From NCBI GenBank assembly GCA_945897515.1, contig CAMDFO010000029.1, positions 1 to 52,884 on the forward strand: a stretch of 52,884 nucleotides of DNA, written 5' to 3'. Below are positions 23,622-32,509 of this stretch, piece by piece. The position numbers were made by a program, and so were the translations under genes. The notes under the pieces were generated by a model. That model searched no databases and had not been told where the DNA came from. It worked only from the letters and a program-made list of their open reading frames with translations. This DNA is from Rhodoplanes serenus. Lineage in GTDB: Bacteria > Pseudomonadota > Alphaproteobacteria > Rhizobiales > Xanthobacteraceae. How positions within the stretch are numbered: the first letter of the stretch is position 1; every line of letters begins with the position of its first letter.

Positions 23622-24374
23622 ATGAAGCAACTCATCGTAACCGCGCTGGCTGCGGCCGCGCTGTCGAGCGCGAACGCAATGGCTGCTGAAGTGAAAGTGC
23701 TGTCCGCCGGCGCGGTTGAGCCCGGCCTGCACAAGGCTGTTGCGCTGTTTAAGCAGCAAACCGGCCATGATGTGAAGATCCAGTTCAACACCGCGCCGGC
23801 GATTGCGCGGCGGCTGCAGGAGGGCTACGTCGCCGACGTTCTGATCGCGCCGCCGGCGGGCCTCAAGCAGTACGCGGATGGCGGCAAGGTCATCGCGGAC
23901 GGGCACGTCTTGCTCGGCAAGGTCGGCGCCGGCATCACCATCCGGCCGAATGCGCCGGTGCCCAACGTCGCCACGACGGACGCGTTGAAGGCGTCGGTGC
24001 TGGCTGCGGACTCGGTCGTCTACAACACCGCTTCGACCGGCATCTATCTGGAAAAGATGTTCGAGCGGATCGGCGTCGGCGAGCAGATCAAAGCCAAGAC
24101 CACGCGCCACGCCAACGGCGACGCCGTGATGGAGCACGTCATCAAGGGCAAGGGCAATGAGATCGGCTTCGGCGCCATCACCGAAATCAAGATGTACGAG
24201 GCGAAGGGCAGCCTGAAGCTGGTCGGCCCGCTGCCGGCGGACGTCCAGAATTACACGAGCTACGGTGCGGCTTTGATGACCAACGCGCCGGCGCCGGATG
24301 CGGGCAAGGCATTCATCGCGTTCCTCGGCACGCCGGCCGCCAAGAAGCTGTTCGTCGACGCGGGGATCGAGTAG
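23622..24374 (+). CDS. ModA-like periplasmic substrate-binding protein
   Basis: 250 residues with a signal peptide (residues 1-21, ending AMA) and the type 2 binding fold: EVKVLSAGAVEPGL, VADVLIAPPAGLKQY, VVYNTASTGIYLEKMFERIG and GKGNEIGFGAI. It resembles molybdate-binding ModA, but relatives in this group are also found without molybdate transport genes. It has the same fold as the leaderless protein at 1732-2430. No ModB or ModC gene is adjacent. It follows the Bug receptor by 53 bp. Confidence 0.87.
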   Translation: MKQLIVTALAAAALSSANAMAAEVKVLSAGAVEPGLHKAVALFKQQTGHDVKIQFNTAPAIARRLQEGYVADVLIAPPAGLKQYADGGKVIADGHVLLGKVGAGITIRPNAPVPNVATTDALKASVLAADSVVYNTASTGIYLEKMFERIGVGEQIKAKTTRHANGDAVMEHVIKGKGNEIGFGAITEIKMYEAKGSLKLVGPLPADVQNYTSYGAALMTNAPAPDAGKAFIAFLGTPAAKKLFVDAGIE

Positions 24375-24626
24375 CCGTAGCGGCGAATCGCGGTGGGCGG
24401 GCTGTGGGCCGCCGGCGCCGACGGACGCCGGCGCAAACGTTCGTCGGCGGCGCTCGCCCGGAAATTTCGTTGCACAACGCCGCTTTTCCGTGAAACCTTC
24501 GCACTCCCGCAAGTCCTTGGCATTGCTGAGGGATCAATCCACCTCTATGTCTAGCCCGACGGCGCATTGCCTCTAGCGGTCCCGTCGCCGCAAGGGCAAA
24601 CTGCCGCGCGGAGAGGCCCCCTCGCG

Positions 24627-27600
24627 ATGACGCTCAATCACGTCACGCTCGACGACAAGTACGACCTGGACAAGAGCCGCGTGTTCGTCACGGGCTATCA
24701 GGCATTGGTGCGCCTCGCCCTGATGCAGCACGAACGCGACCGCCGGGCCGGGCTCAATACCGCGGGCTATGTCACCGGCTATCGCGGCTCGCCGCTCGGC
24801 GGCCTCGATTACCAGTTCCAGCGTGCCGCGGCGCATCTTGTCCCGCGCAACGTGCTGTTCCAGACCGCGATCAACGAAGATCTGGCCGCCACCGCGCTGT
24901 GGGGCTCGCAGCAGGCCGAGCTGCGCGGCGAAGGCAAGTTCGATGGCGTATTCGGCATCTGGTACGGCAAGGGGCCGGGCGTCGACCGCACCGGCGACGT
25001 GTTCCGCCACGCCAATTTCTCCGGGACGTCGAAGCACGGCGGCGTGCTGGCGCTGATGGGCGACGACCACACCGCAGAGTCGTCCACCACGGCGCACCAG
25101 TCGGAGTATCATTTCGTCGACGTGATGATCCCGGTCTTCAATCCGGCGGGCGTGCAGGAGATTCTCGACTACGGCCTCTACGGTATCGCGATGTCGCGCT
25201 ACTGCGGGACCTGGGCGGCGCTCAAATGCATGCACGACACCGTCGAGTCCACCGGGGTGATCGACGGCAGCATGGAGCGGGTCAACATCGTCCTGCCCGG
25301 GCCGGACGATTTCGCCATGCCGCCGGATGGGCTGAATATCCGGCTCGGCGACACCATTCTCGGCATGGAGGCGCGTCTCTTCGAGCATAAGCGCGACGCC
25401 ATGCTGGCGTTCATTCGCGCCAACAAGCTCAACAAGCTGATCACCTCCGGAGGCCGCAACCCCAAGATCGGCATCATCACCACCGGCAAGAGCTATCTCG
25501 ACGTCCGCCAGGCGCTCGATGAGCTTGGGCTCGACGAGGTGCGCTGCAACGATATGGGCTTGCGCATCTACAAGGTCGCGTGTCCGTGGCCGCTCGGCCG
25601 GCAGGATTTGATGGAGTTCGCGAAAGGGCTCGATCTCGTCATCGTGGTCGAGGAGAAGCGCTCGCTGATCGAAGTGCAGGTGCGCGAGGAGCTTTACGGC
25701 ACCGGCATCGAGCCGGTCTGCATCGGCAAAAAGGACGAACACGGCAACTGGCTGTTCCCGGCCAAGGGCGCACTCGATCCCAACGAAGTCGCGATCGGTA
25801 TCGGCGAACGCCTGCTCAAATACGCTCCAAGCGAGCAGGTCGCCGGTCACGTTGCGCGTCTGAAGCAGGCACAGCGCGTGCTGGCGGAAACTCAGGACGT
25901 GGCGGTGCGCACGCCGTACTTCTGCTCGGGCTGCCCGCACAATTCATCGACCGTGGTGCCGGAGGGCTCACGCGCCTATGCCGGCATCGGCTGCCATTTC
26001 ATGGCGCAATGGATGGACCGCTCGACGCTCGGCTACACCCACATGGGCGGCGAGGGTGCGAACTGGATCGGCGAGGCGCCGTTCTCCACGCGCGGCCACG
26101 TGTTCCAGAATCTGGGCGACGGCACCTACAACCACTCCGGCTACATGGCGATCCGCGGCGCGATCGCGTCGGGCGTCAACATCACCTACAAAATTCTGTT
26201 CAACGACGCCGTCGCCATGACCGGCGGCCAGCAGAACGACGGCGGCCTCACGGTGCCGCAGATCGCGGCCCAGGTCGCGGCCGAAGGCGCCAGGCGCGTG
26301 GTCGTGGTCAGCGACGAGCCGAAGAAGTACCCGTCCGGCACCAAGTGGCCCGAGGGCGTGACCTTCCACCATCGCGACGATTTGCAGACGGTGCAGAAAG
26401 GGTTGTCGGAAATCCCCGGCTGCACCGTGCTCATCTACGACCAGACCTGCGCCGCCGAGAAGCGCCGCCGCAGGAAGCGCGGCACCTTCCCCGATCCCGA
26501 CAAGCGCGTGGTCATCAACGAGTTGGTCTGCGAAGGCTGCGGCGACTGCGGCGTGCAGTCGAACTGCGTGTCGGTGCAGCCGCTGGAGACCGAATTCGGC
26601 CGCAAGCGCACCATCGACCAGTCGTCCTGCAACAAGGACTTCTCCTGCCTGAAGGGCTTCTGCCCGTCGTTCGTGACCGTGCACGGCGCGAAACTGAAGA
26701 AGGGCGCGGGCACCGTCATGGGCCAGGCGATGCCCGATCTGCCGGAGCCGACGCATCCCAGGATCGCGCAGACCTACAACATCATCGTCACGGGCGTGGG
26801 CGGCACTGGCGTCGTCACCATCGGTGGCATCCTCGGCATGGCCGCGCACCTCGAAGGCAAGGGTGTCGGCGTGATCGACATGGCAGGCCTCGCGCAGAAG
26901 GGCGGTGCGGTCTATAGCCACATGCGCATCGCCGAACGGCCTGAGGACATTCACGCCATCCGCGTGTCGGCCGGCGGCGCCGATCTCGTGCTGGGCGGCG
27001 ACATCGTCGTCGCCGGCAACAAGAAGGTGCTCGCCGCGGTAAAGCCTGGCACTGCGATGGTGATCAACACCTCGGAATTCCTGCCGGGCGACTTCACCCG
27101 CAATGCCGATTTCTCGCTGCCGACCGAACGGCTCAAGCGCGCGATCACGACGGCGGCTGGGCGCGAGCACTCGCATTTCATCGACGCGTCGCGGCTTGCG
27201 AATGCGCTGTTCGGTTCGACGCTCGGCGGCAACATCTTCATGGTGGGCTACGCCTACCAGCTCGGTGCGCTGCCGCTGTCGGCCGGCGCAATCGAGCAGG
27301 CGATCGAGTTGAACGGCGAAGCGGTGTCGATGAACCTTGCGGCGTTCCGCTGGGGCCGGCGCGCCGCGGTCGATCCCGCCTCGGTCGAAGCGCTGGCCAA
27401 GCCCGCGCCCGAGCAGCGCGACGACAACCGCCGCCTGTCGGAAACCTTCGACGAGATGGTGACGCGGCGCGTGGAGTTTCTCACCGCCTACCAGGACGGG
27501 GCCTACGCCGCGCGTTACCGCGCGCTGGTCGAGAAAGCGAAGGCGGCCGAGGCCGCGCAGGCGTCCGGCCGATGCGGGCTCGCCGAAGCGGTGGCGCGCT

Positions 27601-28109
27601 ACCTGTTCAAGCTGATGGCCTACAAGGACGAGTACGAGGTGGCGCGGCTCTACACCGACGGCACGTTCGAGAAGCAGATCAGGAACGAGGTCGGCGGCGA
27701 GAACCTGCGGCTGGAATTCCATCTGGCGCCGCCACTGCTGGCGCGCCGCGATCCCGCCACCGGGGTGCCCCGCAAGATGCACTTCGGGCCGTGGATGATG
27801 AGCGCGTTCAAGCTGCTGGCGCGCATGAAATTCCTGCGCGGCACGGCATTCGATATTTTCGGCTATTCGGAGGAGAGAAGGACCGAGCGCAAGCTGGTCG
27901 CCGACTATGAGGCGTTGCTGGACGAGGTGCTCGGCAAGTTGAACGCCGACAATCACCCGGTCGCGGTTGGGCTCGCCGCCATCCCGGAAAAAATCCGCGG
28001 CTTCGGCCACGTCAAGGCGCGCCACCTCGCCGCGGCCAAGGCCGACGAAGTCGCGCTGCTGGAGCAGTTCCGCTCGGGCGGCGCGCCGCTGCTGAAGGCG
28101 GCGGAGTAG
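24627..28109 (+). CDS. Indolepyruvate ferredoxin oxidoreductase, fused single-chain
   Basis: 1160 residues, a fusion of the alpha and beta parts of 2-ketoacid:ferredoxin oxidoreductases. The N-terminal domain starts YVTGYRGSPLGGLDYQ, the thiamine-diphosphate domain includes YAGIGCHFMAQWMDR and THMGGEGANWIG, a Cys-rich iron-sulfur region begins at C635 (CEGCGDCGVQSNC ... CNKDFSCLKGFCPS), and the C-terminal domain starts near residue 721 (VTGVGGTGVVTIGGILG). It converts aryl pyruvates (from Trp, Phe, Tyr) to aryl-acetyl-CoA with reduction of ferredoxin. ATG 24627 starts the conserved region; the preceding frame is low-value. It could feed phenylacetyl-CoA-type pathways. Confidence 0.94.
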   Translation: MTLNHVTLDDKYDLDKSRVFVTGYQALVRLALMQHERDRRAGLNTAGYVTGYRGSPLGGLDYQFQRAAAHLVPRNVLFQTAINEDLAATALWGSQQAELRGEGKFDGVFGIWYGKGPGVDRTGDVFRHANFSGTSKHGGVLALMGDDHTAESSTTAHQSEYHFVDVMIPVFNPAGVQEILDYGLYGIAMSRYCGTWAALKCMHDTVESTGVIDGSMERVNIVLPGPDDFAMPPDGLNIRLGDTILGMEARLFEHKRDAMLAFIRANKLNKLITSGGRNPKIGIITTGKSYLDVRQALDELGLDEVRCNDMGLRIYKVACPWPLGRQDLMEFAKGLDLVIVVEEKRSLIEVQVREELYGTGIEPVCIGKKDEHGNWLFPAKGALDPNEVAIGIGERLLKYAPSEQVAGHVARLKQAQRVLAETQDVAVRTPYFCSGCPHNSSTVVPEGSRAYAGIGCHFMAQWMDRSTLGYTHMGGEGANWIGEAPFSTRGHVFQNLGDGTYNHSGYMAIRGAIASGVNITYKILFNDAVAMTGGQQNDGGLTVPQIAAQVAAEGARRVVVVSDEPKKYPSGTKWPEGVTFHHRDDLQTVQKGLSEIPGCTVLIYDQTCAAEKRRRRKRGTFPDPDKRVVINELVCEGCGDCGVQSNCVSVQPLETEFGRKRTIDQSSCNKDFSCLKGFCPSFVTVHGAKLKKGAGTVMGQAMPDLPEPTHPRIAQTYNIIVTGVGGTGVVTIGGILGMAAHLEGKGVGVIDMAGLAQKGGAVYSHMRIAERPEDIHAIRVSAGGADLVLGGDIVVAGNKKVLAAVKPGTAMVINTSEFLPGDFTRNADFSLPTERLKRAITTAAGREHSHFIDASRLANALFGSTLGGNIFMVGYAYQLGALPLSAGAIEQAIELNGEAVSMNLAAFRWGRRAAVDPASVEALAKPAPEQRDDNRRLSETFDEMVTRRVEFLTAYQDGAYAARYRALVEKAKAAEAAQASGRCGLAEAVARYLFKLMAYKDEYEVARLYTDGTFEKQIRNEVGGENLRLEFHLAPPLLARRDPATGVPRKMHFGPWMMSAFKLLARMKFLRGTAFDIFGYSEERRTERKLVADYEALLDEVLGKLNADNHPVAVGLAAIPEKIRGFGHVKARHLAAAKADEVALLEQFRSGGAPLLKAAE

Positions 28110-28118
28110 CAAACTCTC

Positions 28119-28231
28119 GCCGTCATTCCGGGGCGCTGCGAAGCAGCGAGCCCGGAATCCAGAACCGCGAACGTTCGCTATGTGGCTCTGGATTCCGGGC
28201 TCCGGCCTTCGGCCGGCCCCGGAATGACGGC
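28119..28231. repeat. Palindromic intergenic repeat (GTCATTCCGG type)
   Basis: Outer arms GCCGTCATTCCGG and CCGGAATGACGGC are exact complements; CCCGGAATCCAGA pairs with TCTGGATTCCGGG; inner hairpins GCTGCGAAGCAGC and GGCCTTCGGCC. It lies between convergent genes and may terminate both. Confidence 0.9.
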
Positions 28232-28236
28232 AACAA

Positions 28237-29196
28237 CTACCGCGCCAATCCCATCTTGTTGAGCAGCCGCTCCTTGGCCGCGATGTCGCGCGCCAGCCGC
28301 TCCGCGAAAACCCTGCGGTCGGCGAAATAATTGTCCGGCTGGCCGCCCGCCTTGGCGGCCTTTGCGTAGGCTTCGTCCTTCGCCGCAGCTTCGCAGGCCC
28401 CGGCCAGCCGTGCGATCACCGGCTCAGGCGTGCCGGTGGGCGCCATCAGTCCGCCGAAGCTGACGGGCGCCACGTCGAAGCCCTGCTCCTTCACGGTCGG
28501 CACGTCGGCGAATGACGGATGCCGCTCCTCCGCGAAGATGCCAAGCAGGCGCAACTTGTCGCGCGCCGCCGCGGCCGTGCCCTGCACCAGTCCGCCGACC
28601 TCGATGTTGCCGCCGAGCAGCCCGGTGATCACCGCGGGATCGCCGCGGAACGGGATGGCGTTGATCTTGAGGCTGGCGTTGTCGAGAAACTCCTCGATCG
28701 CGAGGTTGGGGATCGAGCCCGCGCCCTGGTGGCCGTAGTTGAGCTTGCCCGGCTCGGCCTTCGCGGCCTTGACCAGATCGGCGAGCGTCCTGTACGGCGA
28801 GTCCGCTCGCACCACGATCATCATCGCGTTCGACACCGTCTGGCACACCGGCACCAGCGCATTGGCCGCATAACCGGCCTCGGTCTCCTTCATCTTGGTC
28901 AGCACCGACAGCGTATAGATCGCGCCGAACCACAGCGTGTAGCCGTCGGCATCCGCGCGCGCCGCGGCCGCGGTGCCGATTGCGCCGCCCGCGCCCGCAC
29001 GATTGACGATGACGAATTGCTGGCCCAGCCGGCTGGCCATTCCCGCCGCGAGCACGCGCGCCAGGATGTCGGTGGTGGCGCCGGCCTGTGTCGGGTTGAC
29101 GATCTGCACGGTGCGGGTCGGATAGGTCTGCGCGTGCATCGGCGTGGAGATCGCAAGCAGCACGGCGGCAGCGGCTGAAACGCGCAAAGCAATCAC
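28237..29196 (-). CDS. Bug/TctC-family periplasmic substrate-binding receptor
   Basis: 319 residues when started at GTG 29196, which has AGGGAGG six bases upstream; an ATG at 29283 would add 29 polar residues before the leader. The leader ends MHA and the mature chain begins QTYPTRTVQIVNPTQAGATTDILARV, somewhat divergent from the usual PFAPGG loop (NPTQAG). PFRGDPAVITGLLGGNIEVGG and FADVPTVKEQGF are present. It is the last of three co-directional genes with the P450 and another Bug receptor, which may share a substrate. Confidence 0.92.
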   Translation of the reverse strand: MIALRVSAAAAVLLAISTPMHAQTYPTRTVQIVNPTQAGATTDILARVLAAGMASRLGQQFVIVNRAGAGGAIGTAAAARADADGYTLWFGAIYTLSVLTKMKETEAGYAANALVPVCQTVSNAMMIVVRADSPYRTLADLVKAAKAEPGKLNYGHQGAGSIPNLAIEEFLDNASLKINAIPFRGDPAVITGLLGGNIEVGGLVQGTAAAARDKLRLLGIFAEERHPSFADVPTVKEQGFDVAPVSFGGLMAPTGTPEPVIARLAGACEAAAKDEAYAKAAKAGGQPDNYFADRRVFAERLARDIAAKERLLNKMGLAR

Positions 29197-29378
29197 GGCA
29201 ATCCTCCCTGGCGAGCGTTGTTGTTTCGTATCGCCGACGCTCTCGGCGAATATGTGGAAGGTCGATAGCACATTGCCTTGCACTTCGAAAATTTAAGGGC
29301 GCAAGACGCGCGCTCGTTGGGATGCGTCCCAACTTCCAGTGATTTTGTCCGATGCTTCGGCGGGACTGCCGGACACGG

Positions 29379-30638
29379 TCACACCGGCGTCATGCGCACC
29401 GGCAGCTTGGTCGTGGCGCGCAGCGTGTTGTGCAGCAGCCGCTCCGGCGTGCCGGTGAGCTCGATCGACGCCACCCGCTCGACCATCGCGGTCAGCATCA
29501 TCTCGACCTCGATGCGCGCGATCATCTGGCCGACGCAGGCGTGGATGCCTGCGCCGAACCCGACATGACCGACGGTCTTGCGCGTGATGTCGAAGCGCTC
29601 CGGATCGTCCCACTTGCGCGGATCGCGATTGGCGGCGCCGACCGAGACGTAGATTTTCTCGTCGGCCTCGATCGGCACACCGGCGATCTCGGTCGCCTGC
29701 GTGGTGGTGCGGAAAAAAGCCTGGAACGGCGTCTCGAAGCGCATGATCTCCTCGAACGCCGCGCGCACCTTCGTGGGATCCTGCCGCAGCCGCTGCCATT
29801 GCTCCGGGTTCGACGCAAAACAAAGGATGGCGTTGCCGAGCGCGTAGATCGTGGTGTCGACTCCGGCGGACAGGAACGAGCGCACCAGCAACGCTGCCTC
29901 CGCATGCGTCACGTCGCCGGCGTCGGCGGCCTTGTAGACCTCCTGGCCCAGGCTGCCGGGGCGCAGTGCGGACCGCTCGCATCGTTGCGTCACCCAGGGC
30001 ATCACCTCCGCGGCCTTCGACATGGCGGCGTCATAGAATTCGTTCTTCGGTCCCATGGTGTTGAACACCATGTCACCGTAAGCCAGCAGCCGCTCGCGCC
30101 CATCCGGCGCAAGACCCACCGCGTCCGGAAACACCTTGAGCGGGTAGGGCTGCGCCAGCTCGGCCACGGCGTCGAACGAACCAAGCTCAAGCGCGCGGTC
30201 GAGCAGCCGCACCGCGTCCTGATAGAAGCCGTCGCGGAGTTTCTTGAGATTGGGCGGCGACAGCACACGGTTCATCACGCTGCGCGTCTGGGTGTGCTTC
30301 GGCGGATCGGTTTCCAGCAGCAGGCTCGGCGGCCGCCAGTTCTTTTCCTTGTGAAAGTTCGAAATCCCGACGCCGCCGCCGGACCCGAAGGTCTGCCAGT
30401 TGTTCAGGAGCGGATGAACCTGCTCGTAACGCGCGACCGCCCAGACGCCATAGCGCGTCAGGCGGACGATGGGGCCCGCCTCGCGAAGCTGCTCGTGAAA
30501 CGGATAGGGATCGGACAGAAACGCGCGCGAAAACGGATCGATCTCCGACGTCGCCACGCCGTCGTTTCGTTCCACGGTGGACAGCATGTCGATGTTCGTC
30601 CCAGTCGCGAGCAAGGCCGGCGAAATCGCCGGGCGCAT
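29379..30638 (-). CDS. Cytochrome P450, CYP199-like
   Basis: 419 residues with all P450 landmarks: I-helix AGVDTT (258-263), ExxR (E297-R300), and the heme loop HVGFGAGIHACVGQ with ligand C368. Long stretches (GVWAVARYEQV, WRPPSLLLETDPPKHTQTR, FFRTTTQ, ANRDPRKWDDPERFDITRKT) match my memory of CYP199A from Rhodopseudomonas palustris, which demethylates or hydroxylates para-substituted benzoates. It needs a ferredoxin and reductase, not encoded in this window. Start ATG 30638; ATG 30587 is an option. Bug receptor genes lie on both sides on the same strand. Confidence 0.92.
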   Translation of the reverse strand: MRPAISPALLATGTNIDMLSTVERNDGVATSEIDPFSRAFLSDPYPFHEQLREAGPIVRLTRYGVWAVARYEQVHPLLNNWQTFGSGGGVGISNFHKEKNWRPPSLLLETDPPKHTQTRSVMNRVLSPPNLKKLRDGFYQDAVRLLDRALELGSFDAVAELAQPYPLKVFPDAVGLAPDGRERLLAYGDMVFNTMGPKNEFYDAAMSKAAEVMPWVTQRCERSALRPGSLGQEVYKAADAGDVTHAEAALLVRSFLSAGVDTTIYALGNAILCFASNPEQWQRLRQDPTKVRAAFEEIMRFETPFQAFFRTTTQATEIAGVPIEADEKIYVSVGAANRDPRKWDDPERFDITRKTVGHVGFGAGIHACVGQMIARIEVEMMLTAMVERVASIELTGTPERLLHNTLRATTKLPVRMTPV

Positions 30639-30805
30639 CTTCGTGGCATCGCCGACGTGCCGTCAACCGCCCGGGCGCGGCGGCAGTTCCAACGTGTGGC
30701 GAGGAGCGGCATGATTGCAACCGCATTCGCCCGGGAATGCCGAATCCGGACGGTCACCTGCTCGAGCTGATGCCCGTCCCGCAGTGATCCGGTGGTCGCG
30801 GCGAT

Positions 30806-31816
30806 CTATTGCGCCGTGATGTTGTTGGCGCGGATCACGTCGCCCCAGCGCTTGATCTCGCTCTTGAGCATGGCGGTCGCCGCCTCCGGCGTCTGCTCGG
30901 CGGCCGGATAGGCCGTCATGCCGTTCTTGACGAACGCATCGCGGACCTTTGCGTTGCCGAACGACTCGCGCAGCACGGCGTTGAGCCGGTCGATCACCGG
31001 CCGCGGCGTACCGGCGGGCACGAACAGCGCGTGCCAGAACTGCAGGTCGAGCTCCTTGTATCCGGCTTGCACCACGCTCTCGACGTTCGGCAGTCCGGCG
31101 AACTTGTCCTTGCCCAGGATGGCGAAGCCCTTGAGCTTGCCGGATTTGACCAGCTCCGCGGCGATCGCCGCCGACAGGCAGCTCAGATCGGCGTGGCCGG
31201 CGACCGTGTCGTTGAGCGCCGGACCGCCGCCCCGATACGGGATCTGGTCGACCTTGGCGCCGACCTCCTGCACGAACAGCACGCCGCACAGGTGCCCGAA
31301 TGCGCCGACGCCGGCGTGCGCCATTTTCGCGTTCCGTCCCGGCTCCTTCATCCAGCGCACCAGCTCGGCCAGTGTGTTGACCGGCAGCGTGCTGCGCCCG
31401 GCCATGATCGAGGCGCTGGTGTTGATCAGGCCGACGCCGGTGAAGTCCTTCTCGGCGTCGTATGACAGCTTCGGATAGAGCGTCATGCCCGCCGCCAGCC
31501 CCGGCTGGTGCAGCAGCAGCGTGTGGCCGTCGGGCGCCGCGCGCGCGGCGCGGGCCGCACCGAGCGTGCCGCCGGCGCCGCCGACGTTCTCGATGACGAT
31601 CTGCTGGCCCAGGCTCTGCGACATGGTTTCGCCGAGGATGCGCGCGATCGCATCGGTGGTGCCGCCGGCTGCGAACGGGACGATCAGCGTGATCGGGCGG
31701 CTGGGATAGGTCTGCGCCGATGCGGCGCCGGTCGCGACCGCGCCGGCAGCGAAGACCAGCGAGGCAAATGCCAGCGGTGCAAAGACCAGCGTGTTGAGCG
31801 CGCGTGCGTGTTTCAT
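30806..31816 (-). CDS. Bug/TctC-family periplasmic substrate-binding receptor
   Basis: 336 residues. The leader is long (MKHARALNTLVFAPLAFASL..., ending ASA) and the mature start is QTYPSRPITLIVPFAAGGTTDAIARI, fully typical. IPYRGGGPALNDTVAGHADL and AGLPNVESVVQAGYKELD follow. ATG 31816 has GGGGAGG four bases upstream; the frame remains open upstream but without a leader pattern. It is first in the minus-strand trio Bug - P450 - Bug, separated from the P450 by 167 bp in which I see no gene. Confidence 0.93.
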   Translation of the reverse strand: MKHARALNTLVFAPLAFASLVFAAGAVATGAASAQTYPSRPITLIVPFAAGGTTDAIARILGETMSQSLGQQIVIENVGGAGGTLGAARAARAAPDGHTLLLHQPGLAAGMTLYPKLSYDAEKDFTGVGLINTSASIMAGRSTLPVNTLAELVRWMKEPGRNAKMAHAGVGAFGHLCGVLFVQEVGAKVDQIPYRGGGPALNDTVAGHADLSCLSAAIAAELVKSGKLKGFAILGKDKFAGLPNVESVVQAGYKELDLQFWHALFVPAGTPRPVIDRLNAVLRESFGNAKVRDAFVKNGMTAYPAAEQTPEAATAMLKSEIKRWGDVIRANNITAQ

Positions 31817-32008
31817 GGTTCCTCCCCGGGGCGGCTTCGGCTTTTTTCTGTGTGCCTGCGGCCCAATGGAACCGCAGGCTCGGCAAGCGTAACAGCCGCC
31901 GCGGGGCGGGGCTACGCCCCGGGGCGGGCGCCTTCGGGATCGCCTTCCTTGTAATTGCCAGGATTGCTTGGCATGGCAGCGCCGTCGAGAACGGGAGCCC
32001 CGGCGAGC

Positions 32009-32416
32009 ATGAGTCACGCGTTGAAAATTCTACCTGTGCTGTTGATTTTGGCAGGCTGCGGCACGCTCGGGATGCCCGAGGACGCCACATCGCTGAACGG
32101 CTTCCGGGCCTCGCACGGCCGCGCCCCGCTGAGTTCGGATGCCGCGCTCACGGCCATGGCGCAGACCCACGCCGGCGACATGGCGCGGCGCGACGTGCTC
32201 GATCATGCCGGCTTCAAGGAGCAGCGCGGGCCGATGGGGGCGCGCGCCGAGAACGTCGCTTACGGTTGTGCCGACTCGCCGTGCGTCATCAAGCAGTGGG
32301 TCAATTCGTCCGGCCATCGGGCCAACATGCTGCTCCCCAGCGTGACGAAATACGGTCTCGCCTCCGCGGTGTCGAAATCGGGCAAGCGCTATTGGGCGCT
32401 GGAGCTTGGGGAGTAG
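32009..32416 (+). CDS. CAP/SCP-domain lipoprotein
   Basis: 135 residues. A lipoprotein signal ends in the lipobox LILAGC, with C17 as the lipid anchor. The rest is one short CAP (SCP/PR-1-like) domain: SLNGFRASHGRAPL, HAGDMARRDVLDHAGF, GARAENVAYG and WVNSSGHRANML, with the two conserved His and Glu in place. Bacterial CAP proteins of this size are exported and mostly of unknown function. It stands divergent from the Bug gene at 30806-31816 and 93 bp before a hydrolase gene. Confidence 0.88.
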   Translation: MSHALKILPVLLILAGCGTLGMPEDATSLNGFRASHGRAPLSSDAALTAMAQTHAGDMARRDVLDHAGFKEQRGPMGARAENVAYGCADSPCVIKQWVNSSGHRANMLLPSVTKYGLASAVSKSGKRYWALELGE

Positions 32417-32509
32417 GCGCGCAGCAGTTGCCGCCGAATCTTGGCCGCGTTTTGACCGGGCAGCACACGGACCCTACATTCTGCGCCCGGCAGGAAGGAC
32501 ATTCGCATC

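Noticed and set aside
25968..28112. A 714-codon open frame opposite the indolepyruvate oxidoreductase
   Set aside because: Its protein has the Arg/His/Leu/Val-biased composition of an antisense shadow and no motif, while the plus strand encodes a clear enzyme.
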